64,000 bases of DNA from Leptodontidium sp. MPI-SDFR-AT-0119 (lineage: Eukaryota; Ascomycota; Leotiomycetes; Helotiales; Leptodontidiaceae), in contig JAHLEZ010000030.1 of NCBI GenBank assembly GCA_020726505.1, positions 248,001 to 312,000 of the forward strand, given 5' to 3'. The notes under the pieces were generated by a model. That model was not told where the DNA came from. It saw only the letters and a program-made list of their open reading frames with translations, and did no database searches. The position numbers and the translations under genes are program-made. Shown here one piece after another: positions 10,680 through 24,852 of the stretch. Each line of letters starts with the position of its first letter. Position 1 is the stretch's first letter.

Positions 10680-13600
10680 GCCCCTCATAAGATATATTAT
10701 AATTTATTTATTTATATCTTATTTTTTATTTAAGCAGTTCTTAGATTTAAAGCAGTTATAAAAGCTAATTGTTTATTATTATTTAAAGCTTTTGTAAAAC
10801 TATCTACTAATTAAACTATAGTATTTACGTATAATAGATTTAGTTTATTTTCGTTTATAAAGTTCCTTATAAAATAATAAGTTATATTAATATGTTTACT
10901 TCTTTTATAAAATTCGGGATTATTAACTAATTTAAGAGTAAATTTACTATTAGTTAATAGCTTTAGTATAAGAGTTTCTTTATTATTAAGAAATTTACTG
11001 AAATAGTTTATTAGATTATATAAGTATAATACTTCTTTTATTACTTCTTTAAAAGCTATATATTTAGCTTTATAACTTAATAAAGCTACTGTTTTTTAAA
11101 GCATACTAAGCCAACTTATAATACAATTATTTATTAGAAACAAAAAGACACTAGTACTCTTTCGGGAGCTAATATCTCCCCCCTAGTCGGCGTCTGTATA
11201 GCCTAATAATTATAGGAATATTTTATTACAAATATAGTATGTTCCTAATTTAGGGTATTTATTTAAGTATTTCCAAATACGGTCTAAAGCCCTAAAATGG
11301 CTTAAATTAGGGTTAGACATATATCTAGCGCATTTATTAATAGTATATACTATATCGGGTCTTGTCTTAGTTACTAGATATATTAAAAAACCTACTTATT
11401 ATTAATATAATTGTAGATCTTCTTTATTAGCTAAACTAGTTACTTTATTTAATCTAATTCCTGCTTTTACTAGTGTAGTTATAAGATTTAAATTATCTTT
11501 ATTAAAACGTTTTAATATCGTTTAAAGATATTTATTTTGATTTATATATACTAATTGATTTTTATAATCTAGTTTTATTTTTATACTAAGGAATTAATAT
11601 ACTTTACTTATATATTCTATCTTTATAGTTTTAGTTAATTCTTTAATTATATCTTTTATTATATTATTATCTAGTCTTATAAATATTAAGTTATTTACAT
11701 GGCAAATTATAATTATTTTCAATTTATTATATATAAATATAGCTTTATTATATAATAAAGCTTCAAAACCTAGTTTATTTAAGGCCTCGGATAAGTGTTT
11801 ATACTATAGTTTAGGTGATTGCTTAAGGCTATATAAAGCTTTATTAAGCTTATAATATAATTTTAAGTTGTTATTATTATTAGAGGTTTTTATTAACTTA
11901 TATGTATTATTATTTTTATTATAATATTATTCTTGATCTATTAGTTATTCTATATATATTTTAGCGTCTATTTTTGTATATATAAAGGCGTTTTTAACGT
12001 TATATTAATGCATTTTTTATTTATTTGCTATAGTTAATATAAATATTAACTTATAAGATTCTGGCCTATAAGTAGCTAAAAAGGTTTCTAAATAGTTAAG
12101 GCCTAATACTTAATTAAAGCCCTTTATAACCTATCTTGATTTATATTTTATAATATTATTATTTAGGTCTGTTTTTATTCTATAAACCTATCTACCTCTT
12201 AAATAGGTTTTATTAGGTGGTAATTCTATTAAATTCCACGTATTTTGTAGCTCTAACTCATTTATTTATAATTTTATAGATTTTAACTAATTATCTTTAT
12301 TAAGACTATTTATAGCTTGTTTATATATATTAGGTTTATTATTAATATTACTTATAAAGACTAAGCTTCTTTATTTTTTATAGAGTTACTTATTAGAACT
12401 ATATTTAGAGAGTTATTTATTACAACTTAAGGAAAAGTATTCTTTGGCGGCCTGATCCGTCCGGATGAATATTATTATTATTTGAATTATTATTATTCTT
12501 ACTTCTTGTAATTCTTATATTATTGTTATTATTATTGTTTATATTATTGTCCTCATTATTATTATTTATATTATTATTATTATCTCCACTATTATTACTA
12601 TTATTATTGTTATTATTGCCTTTATTATTAGTTATACTATTATTACTATTTAGAAGGTCTTATATATTTATTTGACTTTTTTTAAATATATTTATTTCAG
12701 AGTTATTTATAAATTTATTATTAATAATTTTAATATCTCTTACCTAAAGAGCTTTTTTAATAATAATATCTAGGACTTTATATAAAGGAAAATTAAATCT
12801 AATTAATATTACTTTATTTGCTTTTGGTTTTAGTTTAGTTATATAATTATTTTTATTTTTATAAAAGTATATAAATTTAAAGGTTTTAATATAAGTAATA
12901 TCTAGTATTTTATTATAACTTAGTTTATAAGGGGTTTTATAATTTATTACCGAATGTGGAGTTTTATTATATAAGTATATAGCCGTGATTACAGCTTCCC
13001 CCTATAAATAATTAAGTAAATTAGCAAATGCTAATAAACACCTAACTTTATTTAGTATAGTACGGTTTATACGTTCTATTGTACTATTTAATTCTTTTGT
13101 ATATACAGGGGTTAATTAATAAGTTATTCTATGATTTATAAGATATTCTTTGAATTTATTATTAATATATTCCCCACCGTTATTAATTATAAAAATATTT
13201 ATACGTTTATTATTATTATTGTTTTTGTTTTTGTTTTTATATTTAATAAAAGTATTAAATACTTTATATTTATTTTTTAGTAATTTTATTTCAAGATATT
13301 TAGTCTTAAATTATAAGAAGGTTATAATATATTTATATTTATTATAATTTATAAGTATAATAAGACCACATAAGTCACTAGCCACCTTTTATAATAAGTC
13401 AAAGACTTTATTACTAGTTATTTTATTAATTTTATTAGTGAATTTTCCTTTAAGGCAAGTCTTACAGTTTAATATTTAATTATTTATTATTGAATTAGAT
13501 ATGATATTATTATATTTATAAGTGTTATTTATTATTTTATTTAATTATATTAAGCTAATATGACCTAATTTTACATATAAATCTATTTTATTAATACTTA

Positions 13601-13835
13601 TAGGTTTATTTTCAGTTGTACTCAAAATATTAGTATTAGTTATTAGATTACTAGTTTTATATAGTATAATATTTAGTATATATAATCCTTTGGATTTATT
13701 GCCTTCAATTATTACTTTATTTGTTATATTATTTTTAATATAGGCAAAAGAGTTATTAAAAATGCTATAATATTAACTACTTAATTGACTTTGAGATATT
13801 AAGTTAATACCTAATTTAGGTATATAAAGACAATC

Positions 13836-14091
13836 TGTTGGTCCACAGGCCCCTGCAGAAGCCTACCTAGATAGTATAAGCGTACTTTCGTTAATACATA
13901 GGGGTCAAAGGCCTACCGGAGGGGTTTCAGTAGAGATTCGGTGGCGTCTCGTAATATATAAGCTGGCTCTCCTCGTACTCTCTTTAGAAATACACAGATT
14001 TTGAACTATACATTTATTACTCTGTCGCCATACTCGCATTGGAATATATTCACACATGCGGCGTGGTACATAAACCGGTACTGCACCGACA
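13836..14091 (+). repeat. Solo LTR, 256 bp, family S1
   Basis: TGTTGGTCCACAGG to CACCGACA, flanked by the 5-bp duplication CAATC (13831-13835 and 14092-14096). A second copy of identical length lies inverted at 35229-35484. It interrupts the copia B coding region, and the short minus-strand open frame across it (13905-14225) is therefore an artefact. Confidence 0.9.
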
Positions 14092-14860
14092 CAATCTTTA
14101 AGTTTATATATTTTATTATTAATTATTAACTTTATTAAGATATATCTGTATCCTTTTATATTTATATATTTAGCTTTTCCCCAGCTAACTAGTTTATTAT
14201 AGGTTTTAAATTTATGGAAATACAATATATTACAGCATATATATTTTATTATAGCAGTATTTAAAACAAAAGTATTTAATTAACTATTTAATTCTTGACT
14301 ATTTACCCCTAATTCTTAATTATTTACAAAGTTAGAGCCTATATTTATATTATTAATTATATTTTTTATAGAGGGTATAGTTATAAATACCTATATATCT
14401 TCTATAAGGAAATTAATATCAAAATCCCCGATATTTTCCAAAATATTACTATTACTATATAAAATATTAATATTCTTTTCCCGCTTATCCCGAGCCGATT
14501 TCTCGATAATATTAAGTGATTTATTAGTCTTTAAACGTTTCTACCCCTTAGGGGCCTTCTCGGGAAATAAGAAGGCGTAGTTAGAAGTCACATGAAAGTA
14601 TTGTTTATAATTAATATAATACTTCCTACTTTAAGGCGTATTTTAGTGACTTTAAAAGGTTTTTTGCCTTTATAGCTACTAGAGGTTATTAAGGCCTGAT
14701 TTATATTAGTATTATTTGATTCTTGCCGTTTTAATTCGTTTAATAAATTAGAGAATAACGACTTAAGGGTATAAGAATTAATATTAGTTTTTAAAGACTA
14801 TATTATATTAAAAACTAATATATTATAGTTATTAGTTAAGTTATTAAGAACCTAAGTTAT

Positions 14861-15384
14861 TATCACGTAGAATACTAAAGGGGGGAGAAGTAAGAATCGG
14901 CGAAGTAGTGGGGAGCAGAAGATTAATTGAGAAGTACTCTCCCCTCTAAGTTAAGGGGGAAAGGTTCGCTCTTTAAAGTAAGGTAGGTAGGTTTAGCTAG
15001 CTTTAGGTGTGCAGGAAGCACACCTGGCCGTTCAGTTGTTACGACCTACGATACGCCTCGTATTTTAACCGACACGGGCTCGTAGCATCGCTGGCTATGC
15101 GACGGCGCTAAGCCTAATAGGGAAGACTAAGTAGCGAGTATATAACATATTAATGTAAATGGCGTTCGACTATACTAGGCCTTATTAAGAGAGTCCTTTA
15201 TATATTTATACTTAAGCTTTCTCTTATAAAAGAGCTCTCTTTTTTTCTTTGTCTTTTCTTCTCGATTTTAAGCGTAGCTTTAAGCCCAAATACAAAGCTA
15301 GAGTCAACTCGCCGTATTAACCTCTTGCCAGCCGTAACATCAGTGGGCTCGCGTAAGAGGTACCGCTAGCTATATACTATAACA
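14861..15384. repeat. Solo-LTR-like insertion in copia B gag, itself carrying a nested solo LTR
   Basis: It begins TATCACGTAG (decayed TG) and ends ACTATAACA. Flanks GTTAT (14856-14860) and GCTAT (15385-15389) are a duplication differing by one C-to-T. Comparison with copia A shows that gag continues directly across it. Without the nested LTR at 15037-15339 the element is about 216 bp. Its own moderate G+C contrasts with its host. Confidence 0.7.
15037..15339 (+). repeat. Solo LTR of the 15.9-35.0 kb gypsy family
   Basis: 303 bp, TGTTACGACC to AGCCGTAACA, with exact 5-bp duplication TCAGT (15032-15036 and 15340-15344). It matches the gypsy LTRs at 15858-16161 and 34701-35002 (both reversed). 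Confidence 0.9.
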
Positions 15385-15857
15385 GCTATTATTACCTGTT
15401 TAGGCAATTCAAGGTTTTTAGCTTTTAGCTAATAGCTTAACTGTTTTACCTTATTAAGGTATTCTTTTATAAAGTTAAACTTAATTAAATAAGTATTAAA
15501 GAATTCTCGGTAAATCAAGAATTCCGAGCTAAACCCCTTAGGGGAATAGAGGGTTTTAAGTAATTACTAAACTTTAAAAGTACGTGTTATATATTATATT
15601 TATAAAAAAGGGCCATCCTTAATAAGTAATTAGATATTAAAAAGGAGTTTGCCGTTTATTTTATTATTTACTTTATTCGACGCTATTATAGCGTTTAGCG
15701 CTTCTTTTGTTAAGAAAGCCGCTATATAAAGCGCTTAAATAAGGTAATTAGCCGAGATATTAAACTTAACTATAATAATTTTATTAAAAGTCATTTTATT
15801 AATTTATTAGTATATTTATATTAAAAATCAGAGGTATATAACTTAACTTAAGTGTTA

Positions 15858-16161
15858 TATTACGGCTTAGCAAGAGGTTAATACGGCGAGTTGACTCAAG
15901 CTTTATATTTAGGCCTAAAGCTACGCTTAGAATCGAGAAGAAAAGACAAGGAAGAAAGGAGAGCTCTTTATAAGGGAGGGCTCGAGTATATATATATGAG
16001 GGACTCTCTTAATAAGGCCTAGCGTAGTCGAGTGCTATTTACGTTAATATATCGCAGGCTCGCCACTTAGTCTTCCTTATTAGGCTTAGCGCCGTCGCAT
16101 AGCCAGCGATGCTACGAGCCCGTGTCGGTTAGAATATAAAGGCGCATTATCAGTTATAATA
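15858..16161 (-). repeat. 3' LTR of gypsy G1
   Basis: About 304 bp. On the minus strand it follows the G10 polypurine tract and starts TATTATAACTG (decayed TG), ending CCGTAATA. It shares ACACGGGCTCGTAGCATCGC with the other copies. Confidence 0.8.
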
Positions 16162-19100
16162 TTCCCCCCCCCCTTTTAAAAAAACTACGTCCGCGCAGTT
16201 GTAGTTATAACCGTGTCGTTTTTGAGGTCGTTATAGTCGTTAATACTAGCGTTATAAGCCTTTAGCCACTTTAGGAGAGCTCTTAAGGGGCCTTTAGCGT
16301 TAAGATGTTCTAAGTAAAACTATTTAATTATATATAAAGTTATTATAGTATTTAAATATAAGTACTACTTTAAGTCTTTGTTAACACTTAATTACTTAAT
16401 ATAATAGAATAGCTTGTTTTATAAAACCTTAGAGCCAAGGATGCCTTTAATTTCCCACTTATTTTACTTTAATAATAACTAAATAAGTGCCGGCGTAACT
16501 TTAGCTTGTCTTAGTAAGGGGTTATTAACGTACTTACAAAGCGAGTATAAGTAAAAAACGGGGTAAACTAATTAGTCCTCTAAGAGCTTAACTCTTTAAC
16601 TCTCTCCTTTTTTAGCAATTACCTTAATAAGACTATATTACTTATTAAACAACTTCTTTAAGAGCTAGTCGACGTTCTAATTCCGAGTGTCGACTAATAC
16701 TAAGTCGCTAACGTCCTAGTTAACGGCGCGTCGCTTATAATTCGCTAGCCGTTTTATTTTCTTTTATAAATCTTTTAAAAACAATTATATAACTTTTATA
16801 ACCTCCTTTATTTATAATACTACTTATAAAGCCTCCTCGTGATTAAGTTTCTTTATTATTATAACTAGAAGGTTTTAAGTTAAATAAGTCTTAAGAAGTC
16901 CTTAGTTTAACGCTATGAAGTAATTAAAAAGGAAATAAACAGCCTAAGGACTTATATAATAACGTTAGTTAAGTAATATTTATAATTAATAAGAGGTTAC
17001 TCTAATTGTCTTAGTAATAATAGTAAAAGGGGCGGAGCCGCTACTTAATATATTAATTCGTTACTTCTATTTAGTTATTAACGTTTAAGTTATACGCTAT
17101 TATAAGCTTTACTTTAGTCCTAAGGATATGACAGTACTCTTTTTAAAAGGAGGAAATAAACTAAAGTCCTCAGTCTGAGATAATAAAGTCTAATATATTA
17201 AAGTATTAAATTTAATAAACGAAAAAGAGAATAGCTATACTTTTAGTAGTAATTATATTATTATAAGGTATTAAGACTGGCTTCTTAAATAAGCGGTCTA
17301 TAATAACTATAACGAAGTTATAGCTGTGTTTATTTAGTAATAACTATAAAGTCTATTATAAAGTATTAATACGACCAAGTAGAGATTAATAAGGGGTATA
17401 AGAAACTAAGAGTCTTATCCCTACGGGCTTTTTGTCAAAAACAACTATATTTTGCCACGTATTAAGCTATATCTGTAATAAGGCCGTTTTAATAATATTT
17501 GCGACTAAGTAATACTTTTATCTTTCTAATCCCTGTGTATATTATTAAAGGTTAAGAATATATATAGTAAATAAGTGTCGTGCGAAGCTCCGGCGGTTCT
17601 AAGGGCACTTCTAAACGTCCTTAGAAAAGTAACTTATCGTTTACTAGCTCGTAATTTAATAATTATTCCCTAGCTTTTTATTAAAGAGGCTCTAATAAAG
17701 GCGAAGACTTATTAATTAAGAGCACTTAATTAATAACATCGTATTCCGTAATATTATAAGCTACTATAAAGTTAAAGTTAAGCTCCTTTATCGTAAAGGT
17801 CTCTGAGCCGACTAACACTCTTATATTAGGCTCGGGTTCTAGTTCTAGTTCGTCACGTGGCTTAGTATCGTGATCTGAGATCGTGGCCGCCTTTATAAGT
17901 ACTAAGGGTATCGTCTCTACGACCTCGATATAAGCATTTATAAGGTCGACGGCGGAGAGCTAGAGGTCGCTAGCGACTCGCGGGTTAATCTTGTTAGTCG
18001 GAATTAACTATTAACTATAAGTAGCCCGCTTACGTGCTTCTGTAGTCGTAAGGTCTTAATCCTATTAAGACAAGGTATTAGCTAACGTATTAATCGTCTT
18101 AATATAATATATAATCGTAAAATAAAAGTTTATAAAGAACTTAGCTTATTAAGTTTACTTAATTATAAGGTCCTTAGTAATTATAAAATACTTTAGGGCC
18201 TAATAGTCTATATAAACAAAGACATATTTTTAGGTACCTAAGAGCTCCGGGCGATATTACTTAAATGACTGAAAAATCACTAATATCTCTTTATTATAGA
18301 TCAAGTAATTAAACTCGAGGTCTGTTATAGTCTTAAAGAAGTATTTTATAAAGTAAAAAGTATCGTTCTCTTAAAGTTAAGATAGAATCCTAGTAACGAC
18401 TTTATTAAAAGAGTCCGTCTTTAGCCGTGTTTACTTAATAAGGTCGTAGTAATAAAGAACCGGCGTAAATTAAAGGGCTTTTTAAAGAGTTTCTTAAGCG
18501 TTCTTATAAGCGCTATTAAAAACAAAGGGAACGTCTTTTCTAGTAAATATTATAAGGGGTCGTGTAATGCGACTATAGTCCTTAATAAACCGGCGATAAA
18601 AGTTATAAAAGCTAAAGTAACTTTATATACCTCGTATATTATCGGCGTATTATTAGTCCTTAATTACACTAATTTTCTCTAAGTTTACTTCTACGCTATT
18701 AACCTTAATAATAAATCTTAAGAACTTTGTCTTTTATATACTAAACTCGGACTTCTTAATATTAATATAGAGTCTGTGCGCTTATAATATTACTATTACC
18801 TTTTTAATATAAACCTTGTGCTCCTTAAAGGTTAATGAATATATAAAGATATTATTTATATAAGCCGCACAGAAGTCGTCTAAGTACTTTATTAGGATAT
18901 CGTTAATAAACTATTAAAAAGTCGCTAAGTTATTAATAAGGCTAAAAGGAAAGACCTTGTATTTATAAGTATTATATTAAGTATAGAAGGTCGTATAATC
19001 TTTACTCTTAGGGGACATATAAATATAGTAAAAAGCTTACTAAATATCGAGCTTTATAAAGACCTTTGCCTTATAAATACGTGTTATTATCTTATTAATT

Positions 19101-20804
19101 AAAGGGATTAAGTATAAGTCCTTTTTTAATAGGGCATTTAGCTTTTAGTAGTCGACGTATAACCGGAGACTGCCATCGGCTTTCTTAGCGAAGAGAATAA
19201 GGGCCGTGTATAATGCGCTAGAGGGCTTAATAAAGCCTTTATATAAGTTATTAATAATATACTACTTAGTCTTTAATAGTTATTTTTTAGTTATACGTTA
19301 AAGAGGTTTAAAAAATAAGTCGTTCTCCTTAGTAAGCTTAATCTAGTAGTCTACGCCTTAGCGGTGCGTTAATAGCTTGTTAGAGGCTCGCCAGGAGAAG
19401 AGAAGAGTATACTCTTAATACTTTACTAAGAGCTTTTTACTTACTAGTTTATTATCTTATATATATTTAACTTCTAAGGCCTCCTTTAGGGTTAAGTCTC
19501 TTTTTATTAATACGAGCTCAACGCTTAATTAGTTTAAAGCCTCTCGCTAGCGACGAGTTAACTCTTAGTTAATTTTATATATTAATATTATAAAGGTTTC
19601 TACTTTATTCTTTTTAACTTTCTTAAGTTAAAAGTACGTTATAAATATTGCCGCTATTAATATAAGAAAGATCTCCGTAATAAGCGCCTTTAACTAGTAA
19701 TTCGCCGGGGAGGCTTTATAAACTCTTTTGTTTTTAAGTAGTAATCTTAAATCACAAGATATTAAAGGGTTTAATTAATTCTCTATAATACGTAGGCGCT
19801 CTTTAACTTCTCTAGTAAAGCTCGAGGGTCGAGTCGGCGAGACACTAACAATAAGTCGTATAAAAACCTTTAACTTAAGGGAATCGTCGAGTACTACAAT
19901 CTTAACTTACCTCTGGCAATAATTATTTATATTTATAAGGGTATTCCTTTGTTTTATATCGAGTTAGTAAAACTTAACGATTAACTTATTAAAATAATTA
20001 ATATTAACGAAGACTCGCTAGTTAAAGTATAGTTAAATAAGTATATTTAATAGCTACTTTAATTAATTACGGTTCTTTATATATAACTACTTTAAGTTAT
20101 AATACTTAAGGAACTTCTAACTAATTAAGACGTTAGTGTTTCTTAAGTTAGTCACTAGAAAAGGAAAGTTAATTCGCTAGTAATTAATCATTAAAGTAAG
20201 TAAGACGGCCGTATCGATTAGCTTACCTTTCCTACTATTATAGCTAGTTAAGATAATTAATTAAGGGAAGAATATAAAAGAAATATTAAATTACTTAATA
20301 AGTTAATTAACGAAAGAGGTTTTAATAGTATCGAAAATATTAGCTTTATTATTAATATATATAAGTGTCTTAATAAATAATTTATTCCTTTTTAATTTAA
20401 TATTAATTAAGAATTATTGTCCTTTAATAAGAGTATAGAAATTAAATACTAAGTCCTTTTATAAGTTATAGCTTATACTAAAGTATAAGTCTTTGCCACG
20501 GCCTAAGAGTTTTTAAGAACTCAATAGTTTTTAAGTCCTCGCTAACGACTAACTTAGAAATCGATTTATTAAGAGCCTAGTCTTTATAGCGCTTAAGATA
20601 ATCACTAGCTTAATAGCTGGTCTTATTATAATAAAGACAAGTATTAAAAGAGACGTCTTTAAGTATAAGAAGAGGTATAAGGGACTTAAGTTAGCGTAAG
20701 ACAGGCGAAAAAGAGGGCGTACGTTAGCGGATATCTAATGACTATCTTAAAGTTAAGGTCGGGGGTCTCCTTATTATAATAGCCGGCGTAAGGGAAGTGG
20801 CGCG

Positions 20805-21188
20805 TATAAAGATTATAATATAATTAGCTCGCTTATATACTTAATAAAACTTATTCTAGGCTTAATCAGCCGGAAATAGCTTAAAACAAGCTATATACGT
20901 CTAATATTAAGCTCTAACGTCCACAGGTTATAGCCATGGAATCTAAGGCTTTTAATATACGGCTTTCTTAGGCTAAAATAGTAGTTGTATAAAGCTCCGG
21001 GCTCTGCGTCTTAAACTACCGGAAAGTAACTATATTTAGTAAAGACTCGTTTGAGCTCGTTTAAGCTTACATTTACTTAATTCGGCTACTTAAGCGAATA
21101 TATACGTGATAAGCTAGAGTAGTTATATAGACTTAGAAATCCCCTTTATAATAGAATCATTATTCACACTAAGTATTACTTCTTTTCA
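20805..21188 (+). repeat. 5' LTR of copia copy A
   Basis: 384 bp, TATAAAGATT (decayed TG) to ACTTCTTTTCA, followed by leader GGTTATAAGCCC. A related reversed LTR is at 35997-36392. Confidence 0.9.
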
Positions 21189-21386
21189 GGTTATAAGCCC
21201 TACTACGTACTTCTTCGTATATTTAATCAATTAACTTTAACTTCTTCGCCTACTTTATACCCCTACACTCTTATACCACGTACTTTACTTTGTATTTGAT
21301 TTCTATTAACAGGTTCGATTAGAATTCTACTCCTATATACCCTTTATTCTTGATTCTTTCAACGTATAACAAACCACTTACCCTCA

Positions 21387-21573
21387 TCTCCATACCTACG
21401 GCTCCATATCTCTATACCTACGGCTCTATACCTCTATACCTACATATCTCCATACCTACGGTTCCATAGCTCTATATCTCCATATCTCCATACCTACGGC
21501 TCCATACCTCCATATCACTATAACTACGGCTCCATACCTCCATACCTCCATACCTACGTTATACCTCCAATAC
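21387..21573 (+). repeat. CT-rich minisatellite in the copia A leader
   Basis: Irregular tandem units built on CTCCATACCTACGGCTCCATA and shorter CTCCATAT pieces, in the untranslated leader between 5' LTR and gag. It has less decay than its surroundings, perhaps because the units contain few CpA sites. Confidence 0.8.
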
Positions 21574-24500
21574 GTAGCTCTCTAGTTAGCTGGCCTAACT
21601 ACACAACCTCTAAATCCAAAAATTTAAATATCTCTGATATTTATTAGTAAATACTCCTCAAACTCTTAATAAATATAACTTATATACTAATAAATCTACC
21701 TCATAAGTTTCAAAGTTTTTGGACTAGTCCTCCTTGTACTAAAAGCAAAATAAAAACGTGACCTCAGTAAAAACACTTTAAAGGTTCTCGTATACTAGAA
21801 GGTATTTTGCCTTATAAAGTGATTACTTTATACTTAATATATATCTCAACTAATACTGGAAATTTCAGATTAATTGAAATAACTAAATCTCTTTAACTCT
21901 TAAGTTAAGTCATATATCTCTGATTTTTTATATAAATATACTAATAAATTAATAAAATGACTTCTGATAAAATCACTATAGCTAAGCTTAACGGCTCGGC
22001 TAATTACCCTATTTGGGCACTTCGTATAGCGGCTTTCTTAACAAAAGAAGCACTAAACGCTATAATAGTATTTAATAAAGTAAATAATAAAATAAAGAAT
22101 AAAGCCCTTTTTAATATTTAATTACTTATTAAGGACGGCCCTCTTTTATAAATATAGTATATAATACGTGCTTTTGAAGCTTAGTAATCACTTAAAAACC
22201 TCTATTCCCTTAAGGGGTTTAGCTCGGAATTTTTAATTTACTAAGAATTCTTTAATACTTATTTAATTAAGTTTAATTCTATAGAAGAATACCTTAATAA
22301 AGTTAAACAGCTAAGTGATTAGCTAAAAGCTAAAAACCTTAAATTGCCTAAACAAGTAATAATAGCTTGGGTTCTTAATAACTTAACTAATAATTATAAT
22401 AAATTAGTTTTTAATATAACACAGTCTTTAAGAACCAATATTGATTCTTATACCCTTAAGTCGTTATTCTTTAATTTATTAAACAAATCAAAACGTTAAG
22501 AATTAAATGATGTTAATACAGATCAGGCCCTAATAACTTCTAGTGGCTATAAAGGCAAAAAACCTTATAAAGTCACTAAGAATAGCCCTCAAAGCAAGAA
22601 GTATTATGTTAATTATAAATAACACTCTTATGTAACTTCTAACTGCGCCTTCTTATTTCCCGATAAGGCCCCTAAGGGGTAGAAACAGCCAAAGACTAAT
22701 AAATCACTTAATATTACTAAGAAATCGGCTCGGGATAAGCGAGAGGAGAATATTAATATTTTATATAGTAATAGTGGTACCGTTAGTAATACTAGCGCGA
22801 ATCTAGTTAATATAGAGGATTTTGAGCTAGATTTTAATATTCTAATAGAAAATATAGTATTTATGACTACCCCCTCTAATAATAATAAAGCTAATAATAG
22901 AATAAGATCTCTTGACATAATTAAAGAGAATACAAGTGTAAATAGTCAATTAAATATATTCGCACTTAATACAGCTGTAATAAAGCATATTTGCTGTAAT
23001 TTAGCCTATTTTAGTGATTTTAAAACTTGTAATAAAATAGTAAATTAAGGAAAAGTAAAGCAAATATAAATAAAAGGACTTAGTAATATATGTATTAAAT
23101 CAAATATTAATAATTAAATATATATGTTTGAAAATTGTCTTTATATGCCAGAACTAAGAATAAACTTAATAAGTTAAAGTCAATTAAATAAATAATATTA
23201 CAGTATTTTTAATAATACTTGTGCCTATATTAAAAATAATAATAATCAAACTATAATTAAAGGGACGAAAATAAATAGTTTATATATACTTGATATTGTA
23301 CCTTATAAAAATAAAAATAAAAATAATATTCAGGTACTAGCTACTATTGAAAATAAAACAATTAATAAAATAGACCTTCATATTAAATTAGGACATATAA
23401 GCCTAAATTACTTAAATAAAGTTATATAAAATACAATAGGTTATAATAATATAATATTAAATAATATAATTAATATATAGATACTAAATTATAAAGTTTG
23501 TCTACAAGGTAAATTTATAAATAAAATAAATAAAGAATCTAGTAATAAAACCTTTGATTTACTAGAAAAAGTGGCTAGTGATTTATGCGGCCTTATTACC
23601 CTTATAACATACGATAAATATAAATATATTATAACTTTCTTAGACTTTAAAAGTAAGTACTTAAAAATAAAACTATTTAGAAATAAATATAAAGTATATA
23701 ACGCTTTTATTAAATATAAATTAAAAAATGATAATAATAATAATAATAAACGTATAAGTATATTCACAACTAATAACGGGGGGGAATATATTAATAATAA
23801 ATTTAAAGAATACTTAATAAACTATAATATAACTTATTAATTAACACTTGCTTATATAAAAGAACCAAATAGAGCAATAGAACGTATATATCGTATTATT
23901 ATAAATAAAGTTAAGTGTTTATTAAATACAGCTAATTTACTTAATTATATATAGGGAGAAGTAGTAATAACAGCTACTTATTTATATAATAGAACTCCTT
24001 ATTCGGCAATAAATTATAAAACCCCTTACGAACTAAGATACAATAAAATACTAGATATTACTTATATTAAAACATTTAGATTTATATGCTTTTATAAAAA
24101 TAAAAAGAATTATATAACTAAACTAGAACCAAAAGCTAATAAAGTAATACTAATTAGATTTAATTATCCTTTATATAAAGTCCTAGATATTATAACTAAA
24201 AAAGCTCTTTAAGTAAGAGATATTAAAATCATTAATAATAAATTTATAAATAATCCTGAAATAAATATATTTAAAGAAAGTCAAATAAATATATAAGACC
24301 TTATAAACAATAACAATAATAACAACAATAATAATAATAAAGGCAATAATAATAAAGGCAATAATAATAATAATATAAATAATAATGGAAATAATAATAA
24401 TGAAGATAATATTAATAATACAAGAATTACAAGAAGTAATAATAATAATATTCACTCGGACAAATCAGGCCGCTAAAGAATAACTTTTCCTTAAGTTATA

Positions 24501-24852
24501 ATAAATAACTCTTTAAATATAGCTTTAATAAGTAACTCTATAGAAAATGAAGAAGACTTAGCTCTTATAATTAATATTAATAATAAACCTAATATATATA
24601 AATAGGCTATAAATAGTTCTAATAAAGATAATTAGTTAAAATCTATGAAATTAGAAATAGACAAATTAAAGCTATAAAATTCGTGGGATTTAGTAGAATT
24701 ACTACTTAATAAACAACCTTCTTTTCGGGACCTTTGACCCCCCTGCCTTTTAGCTACAGTTGCTTCCATTCTTTAAAGAACCACTAATACACCCCTCTCC
24801 CTTGCCCTTATACGCTGCAGGCCCTTATAAGCCTAGCTAGCGTGTAGGTGGT

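Larger units (their letters stand above)
10332..15857 (-). mobile_element. Copia-like retrotransposon (copy B), minus strand, RIP-decayed, 5' end lost
   Basis: Ty1/copia element read on the minus strand: gag ATG at 15794, then gag, pre-integrase/integrase, reverse transcriptase and RNase H down to about 10.72 kb, a polypurine tract (GAGGGG) and the 3' LTR at 10332-10679. Its protein blocks match copia copy A (20805-32491). The RT box corresponding to YIDD reads HVNN near 11683-11714, so both catalytic Asp are lost, as expected from G-to-A change. It is interrupted by LTR insertions at 13836-14091 and 14861-15384. Upstream of gag it is cut by the gypsy at 15858, and no matching 5' LTR is found. 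Confidence 0.75.

Noticed and set aside
13905..14225. 106-codon minus-strand frame
   Set aside because: It crosses the boundary of a solo LTR with a clear target duplication, so it is a chance fusion of two repeats.
16164..16173. C10 run as a possible slippage site or regulatory tract
   Set aside because: On the minus strand it is the G-run polypurine tract immediately upstream of the gypsy G1 3' LTR.
24183..24455. Ile-rich minus-strand frame
   Set aside because: Antisense of the AAT-repeat (Asn-rich) part of copia A pol.
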